From Massilia sp. YIM B02443 (GTDB taxonomy: Bacteria; Pseudomonadota; Gammaproteobacteria; Burkholderiales; Burkholderiaceae_D), in contig NZ_JASNRA010000006.1 of NCBI RefSeq assembly GCF_030411955.1, positions 175,484 to 239,483 on the forward strand: 64,000 nucleotides of DNA. Direction: 5' to 3'. Below are positions 9,174 through 21,190 of this stretch, piece after piece; position 1 is the stretch's first letter, and every line of letters starts with the position of its first letter. The translations under genes and the position numbers were made by a program. Below the pieces are notes generated by a model, which was given only the letters and a program-made list of their open reading frames with translations, ran no database searches and had not been told where the DNA came from.

Positions 9174-9189
9174 TGTTCCACGTGAAACA
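9174..9189. other. parS: parS site 3
   Basis: Perfect TGTTCCACGTGAAACA, 40 bp from site 2 and about 90 bp before mnmG. The ParB that would bind these sites is encoded 3.6 kb downstream. Confidence 0.95.
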
Positions 9190-9238
9190 AAATCTGTCGT
9201 TTTCCGCCCCATGCCGAGTCCTGCAAGAAAAAAGAATC

Positions 9239-9244
9239 TATAAT
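9239..9244 (+). promoter_or_regulatory. Candidate -10 box of the mnmG operon
   Basis: TATAAT in an AATCTATAATCC context, 33 bp before the mnmG ATG. No convincing -35 box is seen 16-18 bp upstream. It sits just downstream of parS site 3, so ParB loading could affect it. Confidence 0.45.
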
Positions 9245-9276
9245 CCCCGCTTAGCCTCCTCGCACCATTCCCCATC

Positions 9277-11208
9277 ATGCTATTTCCAACTGAATTCGAC
9301 GTCATCGTCGTCGGCGGCGGCCATGCCGGTACTGAAGCCGCGCTCGCGTCCGCACGCACCGGTCAGAAGACCCTGCTGCTGACCCACAACATCGAAACCC
9401 TGGGCGCCATGTCCTGCAATCCGTCGATCGGCGGCATCGGCAAGGGCCACCTGGTCAAGGAAGTCGACGCCCTCGGCGGCGCCATGGCCATTGCTACGGA
9501 CGAGTCCGGCATCCAGTTCCGCATCCTGAACTCGTCCAAGGGACCGGCCGTGCGCGCCACCCGCGCCCAGGCCGACCGCGTGCTGTACAAGGCGGCGATC
9601 CGCTCGCGCATCGAAAACCAGCCGAACCTGTGGCTGTTCCAGCAGGCGGTGGACGACCTGATGGTGGAGGGCGACCGCGTGGTCGGCGCCGTGACCCAGG
9701 TCGGCCTCAAGTTCCGCGCCCGCGCCGTGGTGCTCACCGCCGGTACTTTCCTCGACGGGAAGATTCACGTCGGCCTGCAGAACTACTCCGGCGGCCGCGC
9801 CGGCGATCCACCCGCGACCTCGCTGTCCGCGCGCCTGAAGGAACTCAAGCTGCCGCAGGGCCGCCTGAAGACCGGCACGCCGCCGCGCATCGACGGCCGC
9901 AGCATCGACTTCTCGGTACTCACCGAACAGCCGGGCGACCTCGATCCCGTTCCGGTGTTTTCATACATGGGCACCACCGCCATGCACCCGCGCCAGGTGC
10001 CGTGCTGGGTCACGCACACCAACGAGAAAACGCACGACATCATCCGTTCGGGCCTGGACCGCAGCCCGATGTATACCGGCGTGATCGAAGGTGTCGGCCC
10101 GCGCTACTGCCCGTCGATCGAAGACAAGATCCATCGCTTCGCCTCGAAAGAATCGCACCAGATCTTCCTCGAGCCGGAAGGCTTGACTACCAACGAGTTC
10201 TACCCGAACGGGATCTCGACCAGCCTGCCGTTCGACGTCCAGTTGGACCTGGTGCGCTCGATGCGCGGCCTCGAGAACGCCTTCATCCTGCGGCCCGGCT
10301 ACGCCATCGAATATGACTACTTCGACCCGCGCGGCCTGAAGGCGTCGCTCGAGACCAAGGCGATCAAGGGGCTGTTCTTCGCCGGCCAGATCAACGGCAC
10401 CACCGGCTACGAAGAAGCCGCAGCCCAGGGCCTGCTCGCCGGCCTGAACGCCGCGCTGCAAACCAAAGGCGAAGAAGCCTGGACTCCGGGGCGCTCGGAA
10501 GCCTACCTGGGCGTGCTGGTCGACGACCTGACCACGCAGGGTGTGGCCGAACCGTACCGCATGTTCACCAGCCGCGCCGAGTACCGCCTGTCGCTGCGCG
10601 AAGACAATGCCGACATGCGCCTGACCGAGACCGGGCGCAAGTTGGGATTGATCGGCGACGCCCAGTGGGCCGCGTTCGAGACCAAGCGCGAATCGGTGGC
10701 GCGCGAGCTCGAACGCCTGCGCTCGACCTGGGTCAACCCGCGCATCCTGGCCGCCACTGAATCCGAGCGCGTGGTGGGGCAGGCGATCGAACGCGAATAC
10801 AACCTGGCCGACCTGCTGCGCCGCCCGGGCGTGACTTACGACACCCTGGTCAGCATGCAGGGCATGGAAGGCCAGCCGCTGGGCGGGCCCGGCGTCGACG
10901 ATCCGGCAGTGAAGGAGCAGGTCGAGATCCAGCTGAAGTATTCGGGCTACATCGACCGCCAGGCGCGCGAAGTCGAACGCCACGACCACTACGAAAACCT
11001 GAAGCTGCCCGAAAACCTCAACTATCTGGAGATCGTCGCACTGTCGATCGAAGTGCGCCAGAAACTGGACAAGCAGCGTCCGGAAACCCTGGGCCAGGCT
11101 TCGCGCATCTCGGGCGTCACTCCGGCGGCGATCTCGCTGTTGCTGGTGCACCTGAAAAAGCGTGGCGCCAAGGGATTTACCAGCGCACCGGTGGAGGCAG
11201 CTGAATGA
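9277..11208 (+). CDS. mnmG: tRNA uridine-5-carboxymethylaminomethyl modification enzyme, FAD subunit
   Basis: MnmG (GidA) works with MnmE to install the cmnm5 group on the wobble uridine of several tRNAs. The 643 aa length is standard. It opens with the FAD-binding [15 protein letters not shown] (about residues 8-22), carries [17 protein letters not shown], and keeps the conserved GTPPRID and [15 protein letters not shown] blocks and the C-terminal helical domain. It overlaps rsmG by 4 bp (ATGA) and heads the mnmG-rsmG-parA-parB group. The position next to origin-like DNA and parS is the classical one for gidA. Confidence 0.98.
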   Translation: MLFPTEFDVIVVGGGHAGTEAALASARTGQKTLLLTHNIETLGAMSCNPSIGGIGKGHLVKEVDALGGAMAIATDESGIQFRILNSSKGPAVRATRAQADRVLYKAAIRSRIENQPNLWLFQQAVDDLMVEGDRVVGAVTQVGLKFRARAVVLTAGTFLDGKIHVGLQNYSGGRAGDPPATSLSARLKELKLPQGRLKTGTPPRIDGRSIDFSVLTEQPGDLDPVPVFSYMGTTAMHPRQVPCWVTHTNEKTHDIIRSGLDRSPMYTGVIEGVGPRYCPSIEDKIHRFASKESHQIFLEPEGLTTNEFYPNGISTSLPFDVQLDLVRSMRGLENAFILRPGYAIEYDYFDPRGLKASLETKAIKGLFFAGQINGTTGYEEAAAQGLLAGLNAALQTKGEEAWTPGRSEAYLGVLVDDLTTQGVAEPYRMFTSRAEYRLSLREDNADMRLTETGRKLGLIGDAQWAAFETKRESVARELERLRSTWVNPRILAATESERVVGQAIEREYNLADLLRRPGVTYDTLVSMQGMEGQPLGGPGVDDPAVKEQVEIQLKYSGYIDRQAREVERHDHYENLKLPENLNYLEIVALSIEVRQKLDKQRPETLGQASRISGVTPAAISLLLVHLKKRGAKGFTSAPVEAAE

Positions 11209-11882
11209 AGTACGCCTTCAACCGCGAACAACTGGCACAGGTGCTGAGAGACGGCATCGACGAGATGAAACTCGGCATCGACGCCCAGCAGCAGGACAAG
11301 CTGATGGCCTACCTGCAGCTGATGCATAAGTGGAACAGCGTGTACAACCTGACCTCGTTGCGCGACCCGATGCAGATGGTGACCCACCACCTGCTTGATT
11401 CGCTGGCGGCGGTGCCGGCCTTTGCTACGGCGCAGAACGTGCTGGACGTGGGCGCCGGCGGCGGCCTGCCGGGGATCGTGCTGGCGATCTGCCGCCCGGA
11501 CATGAAAGTGTCGATGATCGACACCGTGCACAAGAAAACCGCCTTCCTCACCCAGGTGAAGGCGGAACTGGGCCTGGCCAACGTGACCGTGTACACGATG
11601 AAGGTGCAGGACCTGACGGTGCGCGACAAATTCGACGTCATCACCTCGCGTGCTTTCGCCGACCTGTCGGATTTCGTCAACTGGTCCGGACACCTGCTGG
11701 CCGAGGGCGGCAAGTTCATCGCCCTGAAAGGCACGGCGCCGAGCGAAGAGCGCGAGCGGGTGCCGCAGGAATGGCGGGTGAGCAGCCTGGAGCCGCTGCA
11801 GGTGCCAAGGCTGGGAGCCGAACGCCACCTGGTTCACATCGAGCGCAACGTCAGCGAACGCAATCCCGATGCGAACGGTTAA
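11205..11882 (+). CDS. rsmG: 16S rRNA (guanine-N7) methyltransferase RsmG
   Basis: SAM-dependent enzyme (GidB) that methylates G527 of 16S rRNA. The 225 aa protein shows the motif [18 protein letters not shown] (about 79-96) and the downstream [10 protein letters not shown] block typical of the family. The ATGA overlap with mnmG implies translational coupling. A 115-bp palindromic AT-rich leader separates it from parA. Confidence 0.97.
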   Translation: MKYAFNREQLAQVLRDGIDEMKLGIDAQQQDKLMAYLQLMHKWNSVYNLTSLRDPMQMVTHHLLDSLAAVPAFATAQNVLDVGAGGGLPGIVLAICRPDMKVSMIDTVHKKTAFLTQVKAELGLANVTVYTMKVQDLTVRDKFDVITSRAFADLSDFVNWSGHLLAEGGKFIALKGTAPSEERERVPQEWRVSSLEPLQVPRLGAERHLVHIERNVSERNPDANG

Positions 11883-11976
11883 ACAGTATTAATGGTATTA
11901 ACCGTATAAACAGTTTATATCGTTTATATAGTATGAATCGTTCATATGGTTCGTACGGTATGAACGGTATAACACC
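11877..11976. promoter_or_regulatory. Palindrome-rich AT leader of parA, candidate autoregulatory operator
   Basis: The sequence from the rsmG stop to just before parA is built of degenerate 10-18 bp units around GTTTATAT, GTATGAAT, GTTCATAT and GGTATGAACG. Three palindromes are seen: ATAAACAGTTTAT (11906-11918), ATGAATCGTTCAT (11933-11945) and GTTCAT...ATGAAC (11940-11965). Its composition is sharply unlike the flanking genes. An operator role for ParA or ParB is inferred. Confidence 0.5.
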
Positions 11977-11997
11977 TTAGTCCACGGATAAGAATAG

Positions 11998-12768
11998 ATG
12001 GCGAAGATTTTTTGCGTTGCGAACCAGAAGGGTGGAGTCGGCAAGACCACCACCACCGTCAACCTGTCGGCGGGCCTGTCGAAACTGAACCAGCGCGTGC
12101 TGCTGGTCGACCTCGACCCGCAGGGCAATGCCACCATGGGCGCCGGCATCAACAAGGCGTCGCTGGAAAGCTCGATCTACCAGGTGCTGCTGGGCGAGGC
12201 GAGCGTGCCTGAGGCGCGGGTGCGCTCGGAAGCAGGGCGCTTCGACGTGCTGCCCGCGAATCGCGAGCTGGCCGGCGCCGAGGTCGAGATGGTGTCGCTC
12301 GAGAACCGCGAGCGGCGCCTGAAGGAGGCGCTGGCCGCGGTCGACGCCGAGTACGACTTCATTCTGGTCGACTGCCCGCCGGCGCTGTCGCTCTTGACCC
12401 TGAACGGCCTGTGCGCGGCGCACGGCGTGATCATCCCGATGCAGTGCGAGTACTACGCGCTGGAAGGATTGTCCGACCTGGTCAACACCATCAAGAAGGT
12501 GCACGCCAACCTGAACACCGACCTCAAGATCATCGGCCTGCTGCGCGTGATGTTCGATCCGCGCATGACGCTGTCGCAGCAGGTGTCGGGCCAGCTCGAG
12601 CAGCACTTCGGCGACAAGGTGTTCCGCACCATCATCCCGCGCAACGTGCGCCTGGCCGAAGCGCCGTCCTACGGCATCCCCGGCGTGACCTTCGATCCGT
12701 CGTCGAAAGGGGCGCAGGCGTACATCGCCTTCGGCGCCGAGATGGTCGAACGCATCAAGACAATGTAA
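11998..12768 (+). CDS. parA: Chromosome partitioning ATPase ParA
   Basis: Deviant Walker ATPase of the chromosomal Soj/ParA type that drives ParB-parS segregation on the nucleoid. The 256 aa protein starts [19 protein letters not shown] (deviant Walker A, residues about 10-18) and has LLVDLDPQGNAT and FILVDCPPALSLLTLNGL. It lacks the N-terminal helix-turn-helix of plasmid type Ia ParAs. parB starts 20 bp downstream. The palindromic leader just upstream is the likely control region. Confidence 0.97.
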   Translation: MAKIFCVANQKGGVGKTTTTVNLSAGLSKLNQRVLLVDLDPQGNATMGAGINKASLESSIYQVLLGEASVPEARVRSEAGRFDVLPANRELAGAEVEMVSLENRERRLKEALAAVDAEYDFILVDCPPALSLLTLNGLCAAHGVIIPMQCEYYALEGLSDLVNTIKKVHANLNTDLKIIGLLRVMFDPRMTLSQQVSGQLEQHFGDKVFRTIIPRNVRLAEAPSYGIPGVTFDPSSKGAQAYIAFGAEMVERIKTM

Positions 12769-12788
12769 TCGCCAGGAGAACAAAGAAC

Positions 12789-13667
12789 ATGGCAACCAAA
12801 AAACTGAAAGGACTCGGCCGCGGCCTCGACGCTCTGCTCGGCGGCGACAGCGCACCGGAAGCAGCCAGCGCGCAACTGCCGTCGACCCTGAAGGTCGACC
12901 AGATCCAGGCCGGCAAGTACCAGCCGCGCACGCGCATGGACGAAACCAGCCTGTCCGAGCTGGCCGCCTCGATCAAGACCCAGGGCATCATGCAGCCGGT
13001 GCTGGTGCGTCCGCTGGGAAGCAACGGCCCGGTGCCGTACGAGATCATCGCCGGCGAACGGCGCTTCCGCGCCGCGCAGATGGCCGGGCTGGAAGAGATT
13101 CCAGTCTTGGTGCGCGAAGTCGACGACCAGGCCGCGGCCGCGATGGCACTGATCGAGAACATCCAGCGTGAAGACCTGAACCCGCTGGAAGAAGCACAGG
13201 GTATCCAAAGGTTGATCTCGGATTTCAATTTCACCCACGAACAGGCGGCGCACGCGGTCGGCCGCTCGCGCAGCGCCGTGTCGAACCTGCTGCGCCTGAT
13301 TAACCTGGCGCAGCCGGTACAGACCATGCTGATGGCGGGCGACATCGACATGGGCCACGCCCGCGCCTTGCTGGCGGTGGACAGCGCGAACCAGATCACG
13401 CTGGCCACCCACGTCGTCGCCAAGCGCCTGTCGGTGCGCGAGACCGAAAAGCTGGTGGCGCGCGCGATCGAAGAGCAGAATGCCCCGGCCGCGCCGGCGC
13501 GCGCCAGGGACAAGGCGGGCGACATCGTGCGCCTCGAAGAAGAACTGTCCGACCACCTGGCCACCCCGGTCATGTTCAAGATGGGCGCCAAGGGCAAAGG
13601 CCAATTGATCATCGACTTCGCCGACCTCGACATCCTCGACGGCGTGCTGGCGCGCCTGCGCGCCTAG
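12789..13667 (+). CDS. parB: Chromosome partitioning protein ParB (CTP-dependent clamp)
   Basis: Binds parS and spreads as a CTP-gated DNA clamp. The start MATKKLKGLGRGLDALLGG is the standard N-terminal ParA-interaction motif, and AGGAG lies 11 nt upstream; the open frame extends further 5' into parA but only as shadow sequence. The 292 aa protein holds the CTP-binding ENIQREDLNPLEEA and GERRFRA boxes (about residues 95-140), a helix-turn-helix (HAVGRSRSAVSNLLRL) and a C-terminal dimerisation segment. Three perfect target sites lie upstream of mnmG. Confidence 0.97.
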   Translation: MATKKLKGLGRGLDALLGGDSAPEAASAQLPSTLKVDQIQAGKYQPRTRMDETSLSELAASIKTQGIMQPVLVRPLGSNGPVPYEIIAGERRFRAAQMAGLEEIPVLVREVDDQAAAAMALIENIQREDLNPLEEAQGIQRLISDFNFTHEQAAHAVGRSRSAVSNLLRLINLAQPVQTMLMAGDIDMGHARALLAVDSANQITLATHVVAKRLSVRETEKLVARAIEEQNAPAAPARARDKAGDIVRLEEELSDHLATPVMFKMGAKGKGQLIIDFADLDILDGVLARLRA

Positions 13668-13674
13668 CGAATCA

Positions 13675-13707
13675 GGCAGGCTACCCGATTGCCGGCGGTA
13701 GCCTGCC
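13675..13707. terminator. Hairpin after parB
   Basis: Perfect 11-bp stem GGCAGGCTACC / GGTAGCCTGCC with an 11-nt loop, 7 bp after the parB stop. There is no T-tract, so termination may be weak or Rho-assisted. Confidence 0.5.
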
Positions 13708-13864
13708 ATGTCAGACCCGGTCAGCGCGTACTTACTCCGGCACTGATTGTCAACTCCGCCGCAACGCGGCAACACAGCTTAAGTAACTGAAAATATTACT
13801 GATTCAGACCATAACGTGTCACATTTCCGTCATCTTTACGGCACAGTTATAAGTTGGGAATCGT

Positions 13865-13894
13865 TTGACTCACGTCCGTATAACCACTTATAAT
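13865..13894 (+). promoter_or_regulatory. Sigma70 promoter of the ATP synthase operon
   Basis: TTGACT (13865-13870), 18-bp spacer, TATAAT (13889-13894), giving a start near 13901 and a leader of about 60 nt before atpI. This is the best promoter match I found in the window. The upstream segment 13779-13807 carries TTAAGTAACTGA, a 12-mer also found upstream of the beta-barrel gene at 38968. Confidence 0.85.
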
Positions 13895-13960
13895 TCCGGC
13901 GATTCATGTAATTACCACATCGTAGTACGCCCAAAATACGCTGGCCAGACCTAAAAAAAC

Positions 13961-14299
13961 ATGCTGCGTATCGTTTCCCTGCAGTTACTCGCAACAGTCG
14001 TCGCTGGCGCCATCGCCGCACTTCTGGGGGGCTGGGCTGCGATGTTTTCGGCAATACTGGGCGGTTTGTGTTGTGTAGTGCCCAACAGCATCATGGCAGT
14101 TCGCCTGTTTGCCAACGCCCACAAGGCGGGCGGGGCGAGTCCTGCCGCATTCTTCATCTGGGAATTTGTAAAGATTATTCTGACGGTGGCGCTTTTGTTC
14201 GTCACCGCCAAGCTGTACCACGATCTGAACTGGCTGGCGCTACTCGCCGGGTTCATCGTGGCGCTGAAGAGTTACATCATCTTATTATTTAGGCACTGA
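13961..14299 (+). CDS. atpI: ATP synthase subunit I (AtpI)
   Basis: Small 112 aa membrane protein with four hydrophobic segments, first gene of the atp operon. In other bacteria AtpI aids assembly of the c-ring. Seen here: LLATVVAGAIAALLGGW, ILGGLCCVVPNSIMAVRLF, the FFIWEFVKIILTVALLF segment, and the C-terminal LKSYIILLFRH. Length and position fit the family well. atpB starts 3 bp after the stop. Confidence 0.9.
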   Translation: MLRIVSLQLLATVVAGAIAALLGGWAAMFSAILGGLCCVVPNSIMAVRLFANAHKAGGASPAAFFIWEFVKIILTVALLFVTAKLYHDLNWLALLAGFIVALKSYIILLFRH

Positions 14300-14302
14300 C
14301 AC

Positions 14303-15139
14303 ATGGCGACCCCAATCGAACACGGCGCAGCGCACGCCCCGACCCCGTCCGAGTACATCACTCACCACCTCGGCCACCTGTCGAACAAGCACCAGGACTT
14401 CGTGGTGGACTTCAGCGTCTTCAACTACGATACCATCTTCTGGTCGATCGCGATGGGCGTGGTCGGTTCCCTGTTCATGTGGATGGCCGCCCGTAAGGCC
14501 ACCTCGGGCGTGCCGGGCCGCTTCCAGGCTGCCGTCGAGCTGCTGGTCGAGATGGTCGAAGACCAGTCGAAGTCGATCGTGCACGGCGACCGCAGCTTCA
14601 TCGCCCCGGCCGCACTGACCGTGTTCGTCTGGGTCGCCCTGATGAACTCGCTGGACTTCCTGCCGGTCGACATGTTCTCGTCGTTCTTCAACGCCGTTGG
14701 CCTGGGCGAAGCGATTCCTTACCACCGCGTGGTCCCGACCGCCGACCTGAACGGCACCCTGGGCATTTCCCTCGGCGTGCTGGCCCTGATGCTGTACTAC
14801 AGCGTCAAGATCAAGGGCCTGGGCGGCTGGATCCACGAACTGTTCGCAGCTCCGTTCGGCATCTGGATGGCGCCGTTCAACCTGCTGTTGAACATCATCG
14901 AATACGCAGCAAAAACCGTGTCGCTCGGTATGCGACTGTTCGGCAACATGTACGCCGGTGAGCTGCTGTTCCTCTTGATTGCTCTGCTCGGCTCCATGGC
15001 CACCGTCTTCGGTGTGGTTGGTCACATCATCGCGGGTTCGATCTGGGCGATCTTCCACATCCTGATCGTGTTCCTGCAGGCATTCATTTTCATGATGCTG
15101 ACGCTGGTGTATATCGGTCAGGCCCATGAAGGCCACTGA
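14303..15139 (+). CDS. atpB: ATP synthase subunit a
   Basis: Fo stator channel subunit, 278 aa with five to six membrane helices. The essential stator Arg is in [14 protein letters not shown] (about residue 210) and the C-terminal helix [25 protein letters not shown] segment completes the proton half-channels. The hydrophilic N-terminus ([17 protein letters not shown]) is typical of betaproteobacteria. It lies between atpI and atpE in a standard operon. Confidence 0.97.
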   Translation: MATPIEHGAAHAPTPSEYITHHLGHLSNKHQDFVVDFSVFNYDTIFWSIAMGVVGSLFMWMAARKATSGVPGRFQAAVELLVEMVEDQSKSIVHGDRSFIAPAALTVFVWVALMNSLDFLPVDMFSSFFNAVGLGEAIPYHRVVPTADLNGTLGISLGVLALMLYYSVKIKGLGGWIHELFAAPFGIWMAPFNLLLNIIEYAAKTVSLGMRLFGNMYAGELLFLLIALLGSMATVFGVVGHIIAGSIWAIFHILIVFLQAFIFMMLTLVYIGQAHEGH

Positions 15140-15211
15140 TCGGCGCCGCAAGCATCGAACAAGATAGTGGTTGTAAAGAAGTTGTAGTTTTTAATCTAGT
15201 TTTTAATTTAA

Positions 15212-15466
<255 letters not shown>

Positions 15467-15537
15467 TCAAGCAACGTTTGATCTGAAGCGCCGAACCTTC
15501 CTGGTTCGGCATCCGTTTTTGTGAGAAGGAATTTACC

Positions 15538-16008
15538 GTGAACATCAACGCAACGTTGTTTGTGCAGTTCGGTGTGTTCTTCATCCTGGCGCTGTTCACG
15601 ATGAAATTCGTGTGGCCGCCGCTGATGAAGGCGCTCGACGAGCGCGCCGCGAAGATTGCAAGTGGTCTGGCAGCTGCCGACCGTGGCAAGGCCGACCTGG
15701 CCGCCGCCGAAAAGCGTGTGCAGACCGAACTGGCCGGCGCCCGTGACGAAGTCCAGAAGCGCATCAACGACGCCGAAAAGCGCGCTGCTGCGATCATCGA
15801 AGAAGCCAAGCGCACCGCCGCCGAAGAAGGCGCGCGCATCGTTGCCGCTGCCAAGGCCGACGCCGAACAGCAAGTGACGCGCGCGCGCGAAGAACTGCGT
15901 GGCCAGGTCGCGACCCTCGCGGTTGCCGGCGCCGAGCAGATCCTGAAGCGTGAAGTGAACGCAGCGGCCCACGCCGACCTGCTGTCGAAACTGTCGACCG
16001 AGCTCTGA
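15538..16008 (+). CDS. atpF: ATP synthase subunit b
   Basis: 156 aa peripheral stalk subunit: one N-terminal membrane helix ([20 protein letters not shown]) followed by a long charged, Ala-rich coiled coil. It uses a GTG start preceded by GAGAAGGA. It ends 2 bp before atpH, indicating translational coupling. Confidence 0.96.
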   Translation: MNINATLFVQFGVFFILALFTMKFVWPPLMKALDERAAKIASGLAAADRGKADLAAAEKRVQTELAGARDEVQKRINDAEKRAAAIIEEAKRTAAEEGARIVAAAKADAEQQVTRAREELRGQVATLAVAGAEQILKREVNAAAHADLLSKLSTEL

Positions 16009-16010
16009 TC

Positions 16011-16544
16011 ATGGCAGAACTCGCAACCGTCGCCCGCCCTTACGCCGAAGCGCTGTTCCGTGTCGCCCAAACCGGCGACATGAACGCGTGGTCGGCCATT
16101 GCGTCGGAACTGGGCCAGATCGGCGCCATTCCCGATGTGCAGGCCTTCGCCAGCAATCCGAACGTCAAGCACGCACAACTGGCGGACACGATTGCGTCGC
16201 TGGTCAAGGCTCCGCTGAACGCTGAAGCGAAGAACTTCATCGCGATGCTGGCCGAGAACGGCCGCATCAACCTGCTGCCCGAGATCGGCGCCCAGTTCGC
16301 CGTCCTCAAGAACGCGAGCGAAGGCGCTGCCGACGCCGCGATCTACAGCGCGTTCGAGATCTCGAGCGAACAGGTCGCAAGCCTGGTCGCCACGCTGGAA
16401 AAGAAATTTGGCCGCAAGCTGAACCCAACGGTAACAGTGGATCCTTCGCTGATCGGTGGTGTGCGCGTGGTCGTTGGTGACGAAGTGCTCGATACCTCGG
16501 TGCGCGCCAAGCTGCAACAGATGCATGTTGCGCTGGCGTCGTAA
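16011..16544 (+). CDS. atpH: ATP synthase subunit delta
   Basis: 177 aa connector between the F1 head and the b stalk. Begins [16 protein letters not shown], the usual delta N-terminus, and ends in the conserved [29 protein letters not shown] C-terminal motif. 2 bp after atpF, 80 bp before atpA. Confidence 0.96.
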   Translation: MAELATVARPYAEALFRVAQTGDMNAWSAIASELGQIGAIPDVQAFASNPNVKHAQLADTIASLVKAPLNAEAKNFIAMLAENGRINLLPEIGAQFAVLKNASEGAADAAIYSAFEISSEQVASLVATLEKKFGRKLNPTVTVDPSLIGGVRVVVGDEVLDTSVRAKLQQMHVALAS

Positions 16545-16624
16545 CCTGAGCCGCATCGCACTCGCAAGCCGGCGTTCCCGCCCTTGCCCTACGCATCAAG
16601 AAACTATAATTGGAGTTAGCAAGC

Positions 16625-18166
16625 ATGCAACTTAACCCATCTGAAATCAGCGAGCTGATCAAGAGCCGGATCCAGGGCCTGGAAGGTTCGGCCGACGTCC
16701 GCAACCAAGGCACCGTGATCTCGGTCGCCGACGGTATCTGCCGCATCCACGGTCTGTCGGACGTGATGCAGGGCGAGATGCTGGAATTCCCTGGCAACAC
16801 CTTCGGTCTGGCGATGAACCTCGAGCGCGACTCGGTCGGCGCCGTGATCCTGGGTGCTTACGAGCACATCTCGGAAGGCGACACCGTCAAGACCACCGGC
16901 CGCATCCTGGAAGTGCCGATCGGTCCGGAACTGCGTGGCCGCGTCGTCAACGCGCTGGGCCAGCCTATCGACGGCAAGGGCCCGATTGCCACCACCCTGA
17001 CCGCGCCGATCGAAAAGATCGCGCCGGGCGTCATCGCCCGTGAGTCGGTGTCGCAGCCTATGCAGACCGGCATCAAGTCGATCGACGCGATGGTGCCGAT
17101 CGGCCGTGGCCAGCGTGAGCTGATCATTGGCGACCGCCAGACCGGTAAATCGGCTGTTGCTGTCGACGCGATCATCAACCAGAAGGGTCAAGGCGTCACC
17201 TGCGTGTACGTCGCGATCGGCCAGAAGGCTTCGACCATCAAGAACATCGTGCGTTCGCTGGAACAGCACGGCGCGATGGAATACACGATCGTCGTCGCCG
17301 CATCGGCGTCGGAATCGGCAGCAATGCAATACATCTCGGCCTACTCGGGCTGCGCGATGGGCGAATACTTCCGCGACCGCGGCGAAGACGCGCTGATCGT
17401 GTACGACGACCTGTCGAAGCAAGCCGTTGCTTACCGCCAGATTTCGCTGCTGCTGCGCCGCCCACCAGGCCGCGAAGCCTACCCAGGCGACGTGTTCTAC
17501 CTGCACAGCCGTCTGCTGGAACGCGCAGCGCGCGTCAACGCCGACTACGTCGAGAAGTTCACCAACGGCGCCGTCACCGGCAAGACCGGTTCGCTGACCG
17601 CACTGCCGATCATCGAAACCCAGGCTGGCGACGTCTCGGCATTCGTGCCGACCAACGTGATTTCGATTACCGACGGCCAGATCTTCCTGGAGACCTCGCT
17701 GTTCAACGCCGGTATCCGTCCTGCGATCAACGCCGGTATCTCGGTGTCGCGCGTCGGTGGCGCCGCCCAGACCAAGGTCATCAAGGGCCTGTCGGGCGGT
17801 ATCCGTACCGACCTGGCGCAGTACCGTGAACTGGCTGCGTTCGCGCAGTTCGCATCGGACCTGGACGAGTCGACCCGCAAGCAGCTGGACCGTGGCGCGC
17901 GCGTCACCGAATTGCTGAAGCAGCCGCAGTTCTCGCCGCTGTCGACCTCGGCAATGGCCGCGTCGCTGTTCGCCGTCAACAAGGGCTACCTGGACGATAT
18001 CGAAGTCAAGAAAGTGCTGCCGTTCGAACATGGCCTGCACGCTTTCCTGAAGTCGGGTCACGCTGCGCTGATGCAGAAGATCGACGACACCAAGCAACTG
18101 GACAAGGACAGCGAAGCAGCTCTCGCGGCCGCCGTTGCTGACTTCAAGAAATCCGGCGCATATTAA
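16625..18166 (+). CDS. atpA: ATP synthase subunit alpha
   Basis: 513 aa non-catalytic nucleotide-binding F1 subunit. P-loop [13 protein letters not shown] (about 169-181), the ATP synthase alpha/beta signature and the Arg finger region (RVGGAAQTK) are present. A TTG 15 bp upstream lies in frame, but it is itself part of the TTGGAG ribosome binding site, so ATG at 16625 ([16 protein letters not shown]) is chosen. Confidence 0.98.
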   Translation: MQLNPSEISELIKSRIQGLEGSADVRNQGTVISVADGICRIHGLSDVMQGEMLEFPGNTFGLAMNLERDSVGAVILGAYEHISEGDTVKTTGRILEVPIGPELRGRVVNALGQPIDGKGPIATTLTAPIEKIAPGVIARESVSQPMQTGIKSIDAMVPIGRGQRELIIGDRQTGKSAVAVDAIINQKGQGVTCVYVAIGQKASTIKNIVRSLEQHGAMEYTIVVAASASESAAMQYISAYSGCAMGEYFRDRGEDALIVYDDLSKQAVAYRQISLLLRRPPGREAYPGDVFYLHSRLLERAARVNADYVEKFTNGAVTGKTGSLTALPIIETQAGDVSAFVPTNVISITDGQIFLETSLFNAGIRPAINAGISVSRVGGAAQTKVIKGLSGGIRTDLAQYRELAAFAQFASDLDESTRKQLDRGARVTELLKQPQFSPLSTSAMAASLFAVNKGYLDDIEVKKVLPFEHGLHAFLKSGHAALMQKIDDTKQLDKDSEAALAAAVADFKKSGAY

Positions 18167-18174
18167 TCGTCAAG

Positions 18175-18200
18175 CCGGCGTCGTGTGAGCACGACGCCGG
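18175..18200 (+). other. Intercistronic hairpin between atpA and atpG
   Basis: Perfect 11-bp stem CCGGCGTCGTG / CACGACGCCGG with a TGAG loop, 8 bp after the atpA stop and 22 bp before the atpG start. There is no T-tract. It is probably an mRNA stability or processing element that adjusts alpha/gamma stoichiometry. Confidence 0.6.
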
Positions 18201-18222
18201 TGCGCGCAAGGAGTAAGGACTC

Positions 18223-20546
<2,324 letters not shown>

Positions 20547-20570
20547 GTCGGCGTCTTCTAAAGGACACAC

Positions 20571-20993
20571 ATGGCAACTACATTTCAAGTGGACGTGGTC
20601 TCGGCCGAAGAGCAGATCTTCTCCGGCCAGGCCGAATTCGTCGCGCTGCCGGGTGAAACGGGTGAGCTGGGTATCTACCCACGCCACACCCCGCTGATCA
20701 CGCGCATCCGCCCGGGTGCGGTGCGCATCCAGACCGTCAACGGCGGCGAAGAGTTCGTCTTCGTGGCCGGCGGTATCCTGGAAGTGCAGCCGAACGGCGT
20801 CACCGTGCTGGCCGACACCGCGATCCGCGGTGGCGACCTGGACGAAGCGAAAGCGACGGCCGCCAAGAAGCAAGCCGAAGAACTGATGCTGAACAAGGAT
20901 TCGAAGATCGACTACGCGAAAGCCCAGGCCGAAATGGCCGCGGCGATCGCGCAGCTGGCGGCGATCCAGAAGCTGCGTTCGAAAGGCCGTTGA
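20571..20993 (+). CDS. atpC: ATP synthase subunit epsilon
   Basis: 140 aa. N-terminal beta sandwich ([20 protein letters not shown]) and a C-terminal two-helix arm that inhibits ATP hydrolysis. Last gene of the operon, followed by a strong intrinsic terminator. Confidence 0.97.
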   Translation: MATTFQVDVVSAEEQIFSGQAEFVALPGETGELGIYPRHTPLITRIRPGAVRIQTVNGGEEFVFVAGGILEVQPNGVTVLADTAIRGGDLDEAKATAAKKQAEELMLNKDSKIDYAKAQAEMAAAIAQLAAIQKLRSKGR

Positions 20994-21018
20994 GCTGTAC
21001 AAGCTCGGCAAACAAAGG

Positions 21019-21044
21019 GGCAGCCTGCGGGCTGCCTTTTTTTT
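21019..21044 (+). terminator. Intrinsic terminator of the atp operon
   Basis: Stem GGCAGCC / GGCTGCC with a short loop followed by eight T, 26 bp after the atpC stop. Confidence 0.93.
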
Positions 21045-21190
21045 CATCTGCAGCGCCTGTGGGCACGCTTCCGGGGCGCCGAAAACACCGTCTGTCGGCC
21101 TGCCGTGCCGCTCGTCGAAATCTGCTCGCGCTGTCCATACGGCAGAGTTACAGTAACAAGATCACAATGCATACAGAAAGTTGGCCGATC

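Noticed and set aside
12411..12788. N-terminal extension of ParB into parA
   Set aside because: Out-of-frame parA sequence with arginine-rich shadow composition; the conserved ParB N-terminus starts at 12789 with an SD.
20990..21190. Long N-terminal extension of the serine hydrolase
   Set aside because: It would translate the atp terminator hairpin; the signal peptide begins at 21191.
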